This document shows, piece by piece, positions 42,690 to 54,641 of a DNA stretch of 64,000 nt. The notes under the pieces were generated by a model. The model was not told where the DNA came from and ran no database searches. It saw only the letters and a program-made list of their open reading frames with translations. The position numbers were made by a program, and so were the translations under genes. The DNA comes from Myxococcus hansupus (GTDB taxonomy: Bacteria > Myxococcota > Myxococcia > Myxococcales > Myxococcaceae). Within the stretch, counting starts at the first letter, position 1. Each line of letters opens with the position of its first letter. Where the stretch lies: NCBI RefSeq assembly GCF_000280925.3, contig NZ_CP012109.1, positions 4,856,501-4,920,500 on the forward strand, written 5' to 3'.

Positions 42690-44164
42690 GGGGAGGTCTC
42701 CTGGCACAGGCTGGTGCCCTGGCGCGGGTCACGCCCCTGCCGGGCGCCGAGCCTCGCCACCAGCCGCGCGTTCTGCGGCCGGTCGAGGTCGGGGATGTCG
42801 ATGATGGCCACGCGGCCGTCGCCGAAGGTGCTGGCGAAGATGCGGGCGGAGTTGCCCCGGACATCCGACGCCAGGCCGAAGGGCTGGCTGGGGTTGTTCG
42901 GGTCGTTGTCGCCCACCTGCACCTGCGCGATGAGCTGGCCCACCTCCTCGTCGAAGATGGCCACGGCCTCGTCGCCGCTTCCCGTCACCGCCACCAGGTT
43001 TCCCCGGCCCGGGCCGCGCGGAATCACTTCCAGCTCGCTGGCGGACGCGGGCACGGGCAGCGCCGACACGATGCGCACGGTGGGGTTCGTCCCCGCATCC
43101 GGCGCCGTCCCCGCGGCGTTCAACACGTCCAGGACGAGCAGCGTGTCCGGGCCGCGCGCCAGGAGGTACACGCGCTCGTCCACGATGGTGCTCTCCGGCG
43201 CGGCCGGGTCCGGAATGCGAACGGCCGACGGCACCACCGCGACGCCCCGGGCCTCACGCACCGAGTACGTCAGCTCCAGGTCGGTCTCCAGCACCCGGCC
43301 CGGCGTGGCGCGGTCCACCAGGCGCAGGATGAAGCGCGCGGGCAGCGCGCCCAACTGCGGCGACGAGGAGTTGCGCCCGGACGCGTACACGTACCGGCTG
43401 CCCACGGCGGTGGCGTGCGCGACGCCCGAGAGCCGATCGTTGGTGCCCAGCACCACGAACTCATCGGTGTTCAGCGCGTCGCGCGTGGGGTTCGCGGCCG
43501 GCAGGTGGAGCAGGTAGCCCCGCAGGTCCGCCTCCGCGATGGTCGTCCGGGGACCGGCCAGCTCGGTGTGCGTCACCCAGACGCGGGCGTCGTCGCCCGT
43601 CCCCGCCACGCTCACCCCCAGGGGGCCCGGCGCCGAAGGCAGGTTGTTCGAAGCACCCGGCACGTCCAGCAGCGACAGCGCGTTGGCGCGGCAATCGCGG
43701 TCGCCACCCTGCACGCAGCTCAGCGTGAGGCCATCCGCCCCCACGTCGACGGCGTGCAGCACGCTGCCCTCGTCTCGCGACGGAACGAACAGCCGGGGTG
43801 GACGCCCCGGCGGGCTCCACATCGCCATCTCACCGGCGAAGCTCTGGATCTGCACGTAGGACTGGGAACCAATCCCCAGCGACGTGACGTCGTTGGGCAG
43901 ACTCTCCGACGGGTCGAAGGGCGCTCCGAACGGCCGCACCCCCACCGCGTCGAGGTCCAGTGCGATGACCGAGCCTGAGTCGTAGCACTTGTCGAAGTTG
44001 GCGCTCGCGACGTAGAGGAATCCGTTGGTGGACGGACCCGCTTCGGGGCGCCAGAAGGCAAGTCCACTGGGGTAGACGAGCCGGGTAGACGGCGGGGGCT
44101 TGCTCTCGACGCCGATGTCACACGACACGAGAAGCAACGCGGAGGAAAGAAGGTAGGCGCGCAT
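42686..44164 (-). CDS. Large lipoprotein, YVTN/propeller-like, Kil/Tad locus
   Basis: 492 residues from the ATG at 44164. The lipobox is ALLLVSC. Repeats of LVYPSGLAFWRPEAG, GFLYVASANFDKCYDSGSVI, LFVPSRDEGSVLHAVDVG, AVTGSGDEAVAIFDEE and IFASTFGDGRVAIIDIPDL resemble YVTN/NHL-like propeller blades. It should be lipid-anchored, likely at the outer membrane. The stop overlaps the GTG of the next lipoprotein gene. A candidate promoter lies immediately upstream, making this the first gene of the leftward Kil run. Confidence 0.75.
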   Translation of the reverse strand: MRAYLLSSALLLVSCDIGVESKPPPSTRLVYPSGLAFWRPEAGPSTNGFLYVASANFDKCYDSGSVIALDLDAVGVRPFGAPFDPSESLPNDVTSLGIGSQSYVQIQSFAGEMAMWSPPGRPPRLFVPSRDEGSVLHAVDVGADGLTLSCVQGGDRDCRANALSLLDVPGASNNLPSAPGPLGVSVAGTGDDARVWVTHTELAGPRTTIAEADLRGYLLHLPAANPTRDALNTDEFVVLGTNDRLSGVAHATAVGSRYVYASGRNSSSPQLGALPARFILRLVDRATPGRVLETDLELTYSVREARGVAVVPSAVRIPDPAAPESTIVDERVYLLARGPDTLLVLDVLNAAGTAPDAGTNPTVRIVSALPVPASASELEVIPRGPGRGNLVAVTGSGDEAVAIFDEEVGQLIAQVQVGDNDPNNPSQPFGLASDVRGNSARIFASTFGDGRVAIIDIPDLDRPQNARLVARLGARQGRDPRQGTSLCQETSP

Positions 44165-44177
44165 CAGAGGGGGGCGG

Positions 44178-44206
44178 AGTGTAGGAAGGGGCCTCCCCCC
44201 GGGCAA
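44178..44206 (-). promoter_or_regulatory. Candidate sigma-70-type promoter of the lipoprotein/Kil run
   Basis: On the minus strand, TTGCCC (44206-44201), 17-base spacer, TACACT (44183-44178). The predicted start of transcription falls within about 10 bases of the ATG at 44164, and no Shine-Dalgarno is visible, so the mRNA may be nearly leaderless. Confidence 0.35.
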
Positions 44207-44301
44207 CCGGAAACGCGGTGCGCCATTCCCGTGCGCCTTGCGTACGACGTCGGCGTGCCCCCCGGGGTGCTTCTCCCCCCGGAGGGCAGCCAGGCCCGAC
44301 G

Positions 44302-46399
44302 TCAGGCCGAGGCCGTCTCGGCCTGGATCTTCGAGAAGTCGGCCACCTGATTGAACAGGGCACCAATCTCCACCAGCAGGCGGATGCGGTTTTCCCTCAG
44401 GGCCTTGTCCTCGGCCATCACCATCACCTTGTCGAAGAAGGTGTCCACGGCGGGCTTGAGACTGGTGATTTCCCGGAGAGCCCCGGCGTAGTCGTCCGAG
44501 CGCACCAAACCCGACACGGCGCCGCGGGCCTGGGTGAAGGCCGCGTGGAGGTTCCGCTCGGGCTCGTCCACCAGCTTCTGGGGATTGGTCTCCCCGCCCT
44601 GCACGTCGCGGCCCTGCTTCTCCACGATGTTGACCACGCGCTTGAAGGCCGCGGCCAGCGGCTGGAAGTCCGCGTGCCCGACGATGAGGCTGAGCGCCTC
44701 CATCCGCTTCTGCGCGGCCACCAGGTCGTCGAAGCCGGCGGCGAGCACCGCCTCCACGACGTCCGTGCGGTGCTGCTCGCCCCACAGCGCCTTGAGGCGA
44801 CCGCGGAAGAACTCCAGTACCTGCTCACGCGGCGCGGGCTCGCCGGCCTTGCGCTTGGCGTTGGCGATCTTCGGCGCCAGCAGCCGCAGCGACTCGTCCA
44901 CCGCGGCCGACAGGCTGAAGCGGTAGCCCCGGCCCAGCACCAGCCGGATGATGGCGATGCACGCGCGACGCAGCGCGAACGGGTCCGCAGCGCCGGAGGG
45001 CGCCTTGCCGATGGCGAAGATGCCGCACAGCGAGTCCAGCCGGTCCGCGATGCCAATGAACGCGCCCGGGTCCTGCGTGGGCAGCGCGTCCTCGGCGCCG
45101 CGCGGCAGGTAGTGCTCCGCGATGGCCAGGGCCACCGCGTCCGGCTCACCGCCGGCGCGGGCATACTCACGGCCCATGACGCCCTGGAGTTCGGGGAACT
45201 CGCCCACCATGCCGGTGACGAGGTCCGCCTTCGCCAGGGTGGCGGCGCGCTCGATGGTGGCCGCGTCCCCTGCCCGCCCGGACTGCTCCGCCAGCCACAG
45301 CGCCAGCGTGCGGAAGCGCTCCACCTTCTCCAGGTAGCTGCCGAGCTGCCCCTGCCACACCACGCGGCCCAGCTTCTCCACGCGGTCGATGAGCGGCGTC
45401 TTCCGGTCCTCGTCGAAGAAGAAGCGGCCGTCCGCGAGCCGCGCGCGCAGCACGCGCTGATAGCCGCGCAGGCTGAGCTGCTCGTCGCGCACCGGCGTGT
45501 TGGACACGGCGATGAACTTCGGCTGCAGCTTGCCCGCGCCGTCCACCAGCGAGAAGTAGCGCTGGTGGCTCTTCATCTCCTGCACCAGCACCTCGGGGGG
45601 CAGGTCCAGATGGCGCTCCTCGAAGGTGCCCACCACCGGGCTCGGCAGCTCGACCAGGTTGGTCACCTGGTCCACCAGGGACTCATCCTCCAGCACCTGG
45701 ACGCCCGCCTTGGCCGCGGCCGCCTTCACCTTCTCCACCAACTGCGCGCGGCGCTTGGCGATGTCCGCAACCACGTGCGCCTTCTCCAGCGTCGCCTCGT
45801 AGTCCGCCGGCGCCTTCAGCTCGATGGCGTCCGGAGCCAGGAAGCGGTGGCCCCGCGTGGACCGGCCGCTCGTCACGTCGCCGAACACCACCGGCAGCAC
45901 GTCCCCGCCGAGCAGCGCCACCAGCCACTGCACCGGCCGGGCGAAGGACATGTCCACGTCACCCCACCGCATGGACTTGCGGAAGTTGATGCCATGCACC
46001 GCGGCGTGCAGCGCGTCCTTCAGGATGTCCGCCGCAACGCGGCCCTTCTCCTCCACGCGCGCGGACACGTACTCGCCCTTGGGCGTGGTGGCGCGGCCAA
46101 GCTGGTCGACCGTGAGCTTGAGCCCCTCGGCGAACTTCTCCGCCGCCTTGGTGGGCTTGCCCTGCGCGTCGAAGGCGGCCTTGGCGCTGGGCCCCAGCAC
46201 CTCCTTCACGATGTCCTCGCCCGCGTCGGCGATGTCCTTCACCCACACCGCCAACCTGCGCGGCGTGCCGAAGGTGCGCACCTCACCGTGCTTGAGGCGG
46301 GCCTCCGCCATGCGCTCGGTGATGACGCGCTTGAGGTCGTCCAGCGCCGGCCCGATGAACGACGCCGGAATCTCCTCGGCGCCCACTTCCAGGAGCAGA

Positions 46400-46410
<11 letters not shown>
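44302..46410 (-). CDS. glyS: Glycine-tRNA ligase beta subunit
   Basis: 702 residues from the ATG at 46410. [53 protein letters not shown] and [20 protein letters not shown] are GlyS signatures, with a C-terminal anticodon-binding-like region ending near FSKIQAET. It pairs with GlyQ in the alpha2-beta2 enzyme that charges tRNA-Gly. The start overlaps the glyQ stop by 11 bases. Confidence 0.95.
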
Positions 46411-47392
<982 letters not shown>

Positions 47393-47399
47393 AGCGCGC

Positions 47400-47420
47400 G
47401 GACCCTAGTGACGGGGGTCC
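47400..47420 (-). terminator. Short hairpin between glyQ and the kinase gene
   Basis: GGACCC/GGGTCC stem with a 9-base loop, in the 47-base gap between the kinase stop (47440) and the glyQ start (47392). Weak candidate. Confidence 0.3.
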
Positions 47421-47439
47421 GGAGCGTCAAGGACGGCGC

Positions 47440-49767
47440 TTAGTCCTTGTACAGTGGGAGATCCGCCAGCCGGATCTGAAGCTTCGTCTCCTCGCCCGGC
47501 TTGATGGGCACGGACAGCAGCCGGCTCTCCGACGCGACGTCCGTCGGGTCCACCACACGGAGCCGGTAGACCCCGATGGGCAGGGGAAACTTCTTCAGCG
47601 GCGAAGTACCGAGCTGCGTGGCCCCGTCGAACACGGCCGCGCGAGGCACCGTGTAGAGGGTAATCCACCCGAGCCCGGCCTTGGCCGCGCCCTTCGCCGT
47701 GCTGGTATCCAGGACCTCCGCCATGCCCTCCGGCTCCTGCGTCACCGTGGTCACCGGCTCCGCCACCGGACGGGCGGCGGCCGGGGCCGGGGGCTCACGG
47801 TTGAGGGGCCGCGCCGGCTCGGCCACCGCAGCCGCGGCGGCGGGGACGACGGCCGCCTTGGGCTCGGGCTTGGGTGCGGCGGCCACCTTGGCCGGAGAGC
47901 TGGCCTCCTTGGGCTTCCGCGCGGGCTTCGGGGCCTCCGGGGCCTTGTCGCCCCCCTCGGGGGCGTCCTCCTCCGCGGAGTTGGCGCCCACCGTTGGGGC
48001 GTCATCGGAGGGCGCCGCGGCGTCCGCCACCGGTTCGGAAGGCGCTCCTTGGGCCGGGCGCGGGAAGCCCGGCGGCGGGCCGGCCTGCTGCGGCGGCCAC
48101 GGCGAGTTCGCGGGATCCGATTCAGGGGGCGGATCCAACTCCGCCTTCACCCAGGCCTTGGCGGAATCGAAGGCCGGCTGGAGCTGCGCGCGCACGGCGG
48201 GCAGCGTCGCCGCCCAACCCAGGCCGGCCAGCACCACCAGCGTGACCAACCGCCCGGCCCACCGCGACGGCGGACGAGCCACGGGGGTCTCCACCGGCGT
48301 ATCCGTGGGCGGGGGCGCATTGGCGCGAGCCGGCCGAGAGGTCCGCGCGGCTTCCGCGCCAGGACGCGGCGGCCGCGAACGGAACCGCTGGGTCTGCGTA
48401 TCGCTCGGCTCGTCGAACGACTCGGCCTCTTCTTGAGGCTCTTGCCGGGCTGCCGCGCGGGGGCGCGGCGTGCGAGACGCGGCGGCTGCCTCCTGTGCGC
48501 CACGCGGGGTGCGCGACGAGGCCGCCTCGGCCACGCGGCGTTGGGGCGTCGGCTTGGGCGCGCTGCCCTGCCCCACGCCGCCTTGACCACGCGGCGTGAC
48601 ACCCTCGCCCGTGCGGCGCTGCGGCGCGGCCTTGGGAGCACTGCCAGCGCCAGACCGGGCCCCAGCCTGCGGCACAGCGCGGCCCCGGGGCGCGGGCATC
48701 TGGGACGTCGGCGCGCCCTCCGCGCCCTCGTCCTGTTGCAGCGCGCCGGCGACCTCGCTGATCCGTGCGTCTTCCGCGCGGCTCGCCAGGTCCAGCAAGG
48801 TGCGCGTCTTCTGGCGCTTGTCGGCGAACAGGTCGCCCATGACGGCGGAGACGCCGTCCTCGTCGAAGAGCTCCGAGCCCAGCGCGGCCTCGATGGCGCG
48901 CGCCATTTCCCGGCAGTTGGTGAAGCGCTGGGACACGTTCCGGGACAGGGCCCGCAGCACGACGGCCTCGAGCGCCTCCGACACGTCCGGGTTGATGCTG
49001 CGCGGCGGCGGAATGTCCGCCTCCACGATTTGCAGCATCACCGCCGCTTCGTGCGGGCCGCTGAACAGGCGCTGGCCGCACAACATCTCGTGCATCATGA
49101 CGCCCACGGAGAACAGGTCACTGCGACCATCCAGGGTGGCCGCGCCCCGGACCTGCTCCGGGGACATGTAGCCGCTGGTCCCCTTCACCGTTCCCACCTG
49201 CGTGCGCCCCAGGCTCCCGCGCGCCTTGGCGATGCCGAAGTCGATCACCTTCACGACGCCGTCGTAGGTGAGCATCACGTTCTTCGGCGACACGTCGCGG
49301 TGCACCACCACCGCCGGACGGCCCGAGGGGTCCGTGAAATGGTGCGCGTAGTGCAGGCCCAGGCAGGTATCGCGAATCACCCGCCCGACGAAGCCCAGCG
49401 GCAGCGGGTACCCCTGGCGGCTGGAGGCCTTGGCCACCTGCTCCAGGTTCTGCCCCGGCAGGAACTCCATGGCGAGGTACAGCTCGCCGTCCTCCTCGCC
49501 CAGGTCGAACACCTGCCCGATGTTCGCGTGCGAGAAGGCCGCGGTGATGCGCGCCTCGTCCAGGAACATCTGGACGAACTGCTCGTCCTTCTTGATGTCC
49601 GGGAGGATCTGCTTCACCGCGACGAACTTGCGAAACCCTCCGGGACCCGAGGTGTACGCGAGGAAAAGCTCCGCCATGCCTCCAATGGAGAGGCGCGTGA
49701 GGATTTCGTACTTTCCGATCCGCCGCCCCCGGTCGGGATCATCGACGGCGCCACCCTGCATGGACAT
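47440..49767 (-). CDS. Ser/Thr protein kinase with TM segment and C-terminal PEGA-like domain
   Basis: 775 residues from the ATG at 49767 (a second ATG lies 6 bases in). Kinase domain about 18-300: YEILTRLSIGGMAELFLA, FVAVKQILPDI (catalytic Lys), VVHRDVSPKNVMLTYDG (near 155), VIDFGIAKARG and GYMSPEQVRG, so all catalytic motifs are present. A long Pro/Ala-rich linker and one TM helix (RLVTLVVLAGLGWAATL) follow. Residues about 695-775 (GWITLYTVPRAAVFDGATQL, PLPIGVYRLRVVDP) resemble a PEGA domain outside the membrane. It could phosphorylate threonines read by the FHA proteins of the nearby Kil locus, but that is inference. Confidence 0.88.
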   Translation of the reverse strand: MSMQGGAVDDPDRGRRIGKYEILTRLSIGGMAELFLAYTSGPGGFRKFVAVKQILPDIKKDEQFVQMFLDEARITAAFSHANIGQVFDLGEEDGELYLAMEFLPGQNLEQVAKASSRQGYPLPLGFVGRVIRDTCLGLHYAHHFTDPSGRPAVVVHRDVSPKNVMLTYDGVVKVIDFGIAKARGSLGRTQVGTVKGTSGYMSPEQVRGAATLDGRSDLFSVGVMMHEMLCGQRLFSGPHEAAVMLQIVEADIPPPRSINPDVSEALEAVVLRALSRNVSQRFTNCREMARAIEAALGSELFDEDGVSAVMGDLFADKRQKTRTLLDLASRAEDARISEVAGALQQDEGAEGAPTSQMPAPRGRAVPQAGARSGAGSAPKAAPQRRTGEGVTPRGQGGVGQGSAPKPTPQRRVAEAASSRTPRGAQEAAAASRTPRPRAAARQEPQEEAESFDEPSDTQTQRFRSRPPRPGAEAARTSRPARANAPPPTDTPVETPVARPPSRWAGRLVTLVVLAGLGWAATLPAVRAQLQPAFDSAKAWVKAELDPPPESDPANSPWPPQQAGPPPGFPRPAQGAPSEPVADAAAPSDDAPTVGANSAEEDAPEGGDKAPEAPKPARKPKEASSPAKVAAAPKPEPKAAVVPAAAAAVAEPARPLNREPPAPAAARPVAEPVTTVTQEPEGMAEVLDTSTAKGAAKAGLGWITLYTVPRAAVFDGATQLGTSPLKKFPLPIGVYRLRVVDPTDVASESRLLSVPIKPGEETKLQIRLADLPLYKD

Positions 49768-49966
49768 TCGCGAGGCATGTTAGCCCCCGCCTGGGTCCCC
49801 GTCGACCTTCAATGATGTCACAGCGCGCCTGGGTGTCCCACGCGCGCGGTCCGCCAGCCTGCCCGTGTCCCGGCCAGAGTGTCCGCTGGCTGAAGGGTGC
49901 CCAGGACGCTTCCCCGTGGCATCGAAGCCCGTGTTCTCATATCGAGCAGGCTGACGCAGGAGTCCC

Positions 49967-51139
49967 ATGGAAGACATCAAGGGTTGCCCAGGAAATGCAG
50001 AGAGCCACGCATTGACCGGGCCGAGCGATTCCAAGCAGGACGCCGCGGACCAACTTCGGCTGTTGATTGAGTGCGTGACGGACCACGCCATCCTGACGCT
50101 CGACCTCCATGGCCACGTGGCGAGCTGGAACCCCGGCGCCGAACGCATCAAGGGCTACCGCTCGGAGGAAATCGTCGGACAGCACTTCAGCCGATTCTAT
50201 CCACCCGAGGCCGTGGCGGCGAACAAGCCCCAGCGAGGACTCGACGTCGCGACGCGCGAGGGCCGCTTCGAGGAGGACGGCTGGCGGGTGCGCAAGGACG
50301 GCAGCCGCTTCTGGGCCAACGTCGTCATCACCGCCCTCCTCGACGAGACGGGCCAACTGCGCGGCTTCGGAAAGGTGACCCGGGACTTCACGGCCCGCTA
50401 TCAAGCCCAGGAGCGCCGGGAGATGGAGCGGCTGCGCGAAGCCCTGCGCATCCGGGACGACTTCCTGTCCGTGGCCTCGCACGAGCTGCGAACGCCGCTC
50501 ACGCCGCTTCACTTGAAGCTGACGGCCATGCGCCGCGCCATCGACCAGGCGCCCAATGGCGCCGTGTCGAGTGAGCGCGTAAGCCGGGACCTCGATGTCG
50601 CCGTGCGACAGGTGCGCAAGCTGGCGGAGCTCGTCGACGACCTGCTCGACGTGTCGCGCATCACCGTGGGCCAGATGAAGCTGGAGCGTGCGCCCACCGA
50701 CCTCACCCCGCTGCTGCGGGAGGTCGTCGCCCGTTATCTGCCCCAGGCGACCCAGGTCGGTTGCAGCGTGAGGCTGGATGCGCCCGCTCCGGTGCGAGGT
50801 GATTGGGACGCGCGCCGCGTCGAACAGGTGATGACCAACCTGCTCTCCAACGCGCTCAAATACGGCGCTGGCAAGCCGGTGGACGTCAGCCTTCACGCCG
50901 AGGCGGGCATGGCGCGGCTGACCGTCCGCGACGAGGGCATCGGCATCGCACAGGACGCCCTGCCGCATGTCTTCGACCGCTTCATGCGCGCCGTGTCGGG
51001 CCGCAACTACGGCGGGCTGGGCCTGGGGCTCTACATCGCGCACCAGGTCGTCACCGCCCACGGCGGCGACATCCAGGTGCGCAGCGAGCTGGACCACGGG
51101 AGCACGTTCAGCGTCCGGCTACCGCTTGCCCCCATCTAG
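49967..51139 (+). CDS. PAS-domain sensor histidine kinase (soluble)
   Basis: 390 residues, no membrane segment. PAS/PAC about 30-150: HAILTLDLHGHVASWNPGAE, IKGYRSEEIVGQHFSRFYP and DGSRFWANVVITALLDETG, followed by FGKVTRDFTAR. HisKA has DFLSVASHELRTPLTPLHLK (phospho-acceptor His near 176). HATPase shows VEQVMTNLLSNALKYGAG, DEGIGIAQDALPHVFDRFMR and GGLGLGLYIAHQVV. It would autophosphorylate in response to a PAS-bound signal; no response regulator is adjacent. It is divergent from the kinase gene by 199 bases. Confidence 0.9.
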   Translation: MEDIKGCPGNAESHALTGPSDSKQDAADQLRLLIECVTDHAILTLDLHGHVASWNPGAERIKGYRSEEIVGQHFSRFYPPEAVAANKPQRGLDVATREGRFEEDGWRVRKDGSRFWANVVITALLDETGQLRGFGKVTRDFTARYQAQERREMERLREALRIRDDFLSVASHELRTPLTPLHLKLTAMRRAIDQAPNGAVSSERVSRDLDVAVRQVRKLAELVDDLLDVSRITVGQMKLERAPTDLTPLLREVVARYLPQATQVGCSVRLDAPAPVRGDWDARRVEQVMTNLLSNALKYGAGKPVDVSLHAEAGMARLTVRDEGIGIAQDALPHVFDRFMRAVSGRNYGGLGLGLYIAHQVVTAHGGDIQVRSELDHGSTFSVRLPLAPI

Positions 51140-51151
51140 CCCGGGGGCCTT

Positions 51152-52351
51152 TCACGTGCTCAGCGCGCGGACGCGGCCCGCCAGGTTCTGGGTGAAGAGG
51201 CGGTAGATGCGCAGCGCCGCCGCCTCGTGCGTGTCCACGTAGCGTTCGAAGTCCGCGCGGCTGATGCGCAGCGCGCGCACGGACGTCCGCGCGCGGACGT
51301 GGGCGGAGACGGGACCGTCCTGCACCAGGGAGATCTCCCCCAGGTAGGCGCCGGGCCCCAGCGTGTTGAGGTGACGGGCGTCGTCCTCCGGGCCACTGAA
51401 GACCTCCACGGAGCCGTCCATCAGCACGAAGAGCCCCACGCCTGGCGCCCCCTTCTCCAGCAGCACCGTGCCGGGCGCGATGATGACCTGCCGCGCCAAC
51501 CGGTAGAGGTCCTTCATGTCCTCCAGCGAGAGCTCCCCGAAAATCGGAATGGCCTTCAGGAAACGATAGCCATTCGCCGCGGGCGCCGTCGCACCCGCCG
51601 CGCGACGGGTGAGCATCGCGTCCGCCTCGGCCTCCATGCCCATGCGCCGAAGCAGCCGCGCCTTCTCCGTCACCAGGTCCGGGTGTCCACGCGCCACGTC
51701 GGAGCTGCTCACCGCGTCCGCGAGCACCGCGAGCGCCCGGTGGGTGAACCCCTCGGCATCCAGCAACTGGCAGATGCGCAGCACGGCCTCCACGAAGCGG
51801 TCGTCATCCGGACGCACGCCCCCGAGCGCCTCCACCTCCGCGTGGGCCTGCCCCAGCTCCTGGTAGAGCACCGCGGCGTCAAAGGACCGGTCCAGCCGGA
51901 CCAGGCACTGCGCCATGGCCTCGCGCGCGCCCAGCTCGCGATAAATCGTCAGGGCCCGCTCCAACGCCCCACCCCGCTCGAAGGCGGCGGCGGCGCGCTC
52001 GGGCTCACCGGCGCGAAGGTAGCTCTCCGCGGCGGCCATGTATTTGCCACTCTGGAAGTAGAGGTCGCCCGCGGTGGCGTCCTCGCCCTGCCCGTCCATC
52101 AGCTTCGCGGCGCCCAGGAAGTCGCGCGCGCGCCGCAACACCTCGACGAAGCCCCGGCGTTCCTTCGCCGGCCCCTGCTCGGCTTCGCGGCGGATGCGTT
52201 CGCGCTGCGCATCGCCCATCTCTTCATAAATCTGCGCCGCCCGGTCCGCGTCCTCCAACTCCACCAGCGACCTGACCGCGCGCAGGGCCCCCTCGCCAGG
52301 CGTGCGAATCCGTCCGCCCTGTTCGCCCTGGCCTCCTGCCGACTCTGACAT
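51152..52351 (-). CDS. TPR-like repeat protein with C-terminal cyclic nucleotide-binding domain
   Basis: 399 residues from the ATG at 52351, with GGGAGA upstream. Residues about 20-250 are helical repeats (EDADRAAQIYEEMGD, KYMAAAESYLRAGEPERAA, AFERGGALERALTIYRELGA, CLVRLDRSFDAAVLYQELG). Residues about 270-390 are a cNMP-binding fold: IFGELSLEDMKDLYRLARQV, LLEKGAPGVGLFVLMDGSVE and LGPGAYLGEISLVQDGPVSA with the phosphate-binding GEISL segment. No HTH is present, so it likely senses a cyclic nucleotide and changes protein contacts rather than DNA binding. Confidence 0.82.
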   Translation of the reverse strand: MSESAGGQGEQGGRIRTPGEGALRAVRSLVELEDADRAAQIYEEMGDAQRERIRREAEQGPAKERRGFVEVLRRARDFLGAAKLMDGQGEDATAGDLYFQSGKYMAAAESYLRAGEPERAAAAFERGGALERALTIYRELGAREAMAQCLVRLDRSFDAAVLYQELGQAHAEVEALGGVRPDDDRFVEAVLRICQLLDAEGFTHRALAVLADAVSSSDVARGHPDLVTEKARLLRRMGMEAEADAMLTRRAAGATAPAANGYRFLKAIPIFGELSLEDMKDLYRLARQVIIAPGTVLLEKGAPGVGLFVLMDGSVEVFSGPEDDARHLNTLGPGAYLGEISLVQDGPVSAHVRARTSVRALRISRADFERYVDTHEAAALRIYRLFTQNLAGRVRALST

Positions 52352-52486
52352 TGTTGGGTCTCCCGTTCGGGTGAGACCGGCCAGCATAGATGCGGTGCCT
52401 TCAAACCGCTCGTTCCCGGCCTGCCCCCCTCGCCCCCAGAGACTCGCATTGAAATTGTGGCCTGCCAACGGCAGCCACCGCGAAAG

Positions 52487-52852
52487 TCACTCGGCGTTCC
52501 GCGCCCGCTCCGCCAGTTGGCGCTGGGACGCACCGCGGCGCCACGCATCCTCCAGCAGCTTCCGGACCAGCGCCGGGCGCGCCTGTGCGACGCGCACCAG
52601 CATGTATTCCGGATAGCCCGCGTAGTGGTCGGTGATGAAACAGCTTTCGGGCTCGGCTTGCATGAGGACCTCTCGCACGCCGGGCTCCACCTTCACGACG
52701 AGCGACGCGCCATCTTCATGGAACCGCGCGACGAGCTTCTTTCGCACCCGGAACGCGGGCGTTCCGTAGGACGTGCCCTCCTCCATCCCCGGCAGCGACA
52801 TCGCCAGCGCACGCACCGCGTCGAATGTCAGTCCCTTGCCTCGTGCGGCCAT
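52487..52852 (-). CDS. MmcQ/YjbR-family protein
   Basis: 121 residues. LTFDAVRALAMSLPGMEEG, SYGTPAFRVRKKLVARF and CFITDHYAGYPEYMLVRVAQ, RKLLEDAWRRGA match the MmcQ/YjbR family (PF04237-like), small proteins with a CyaY-like fold sometimes associated with DNA binding. It reads away from the FHA-activator gene and 135 bases before the TPR/cNMP gene. Confidence 0.8.
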   Translation of the reverse strand: MAARGKGLTFDAVRALAMSLPGMEEGTSYGTPAFRVRKKLVARFHEDGASLVVKVEPGVREVLMQAEPESCFITDHYAGYPEYMLVRVAQARPALVRKLLEDAWRRGASQRQLAERARNAE

Positions 52853-53219
52853 GTGCCTCCCTCGCGCGGACTTCAGACAACCACGTCCAGGGGACGCGGC
52901 GTGATAACAAACGCAAGGCCCCGCGCCTGAAAGCCTTGCATGGCGCGCATCACGTCTGTGATTTCATCCGCGCGCCTCCCAACCCGGCCCTGGGTCCACG
53001 GCGCTCCGAGTCCCCGCCGACACGGCACCACCCCGTCGCCATGCGTCGGGAACGAGGGAGATTCCGACTTGTCACGACTAGCGGAAAACCCTCAGTCCCT
53101 GTGACGCCACACCGGAGGTGACTTGCTCCCACAGCGTGCGGCCGTGACGCCCGGGGACTTCGTGCAACGTCGATGGAGAGAAGCGTTGGGATGTCGGGCC
53201 CCGTGATATCTTGACTTCC
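52853..53219. other. 367-base divergent intergenic region
   Basis: No supported gene. It contains an inverted repeat GCAAGGC/GCCTTGC (52913-52919 and 52933-52939) and must hold promoters for the MmcQ-like gene and the sigma-54 activator. A near sigma-54-like element around 53115-53130 has wrong spacing and is not called. Confidence 0.4.
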
Positions 53220-54638
<1,419 letters not shown>

Positions 54639-54641
54639 GCG

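Noticed and set aside
40683..43517. 944-codon open frame opposite the two lipoprotein genes
   Set aside because: It runs across two real minus-strand genes with signal peptides and a GTGA overlap, and has no recognisable domain.
44702..46200. Frameshift search in glyS, glyQ and the kinase genes
   Set aside because: Frames are continuous and full length; the homopolymer-linked breaks affect only the two genes reported.
48049..49815. 588-codon plus-strand frame opposite the kinase gene
   Set aside because: The kinase HRD/DFG motifs and PEGA-like end prove the minus strand; the plus frame is very rich in Arg, Gly and His.
53115..53130. Possible sigma-54 promoter (GG...TTGCT)
   Set aside because: Spacing between GG and GC is 9 bases rather than the required 10, and the flanking bases do not match TGGCAC.
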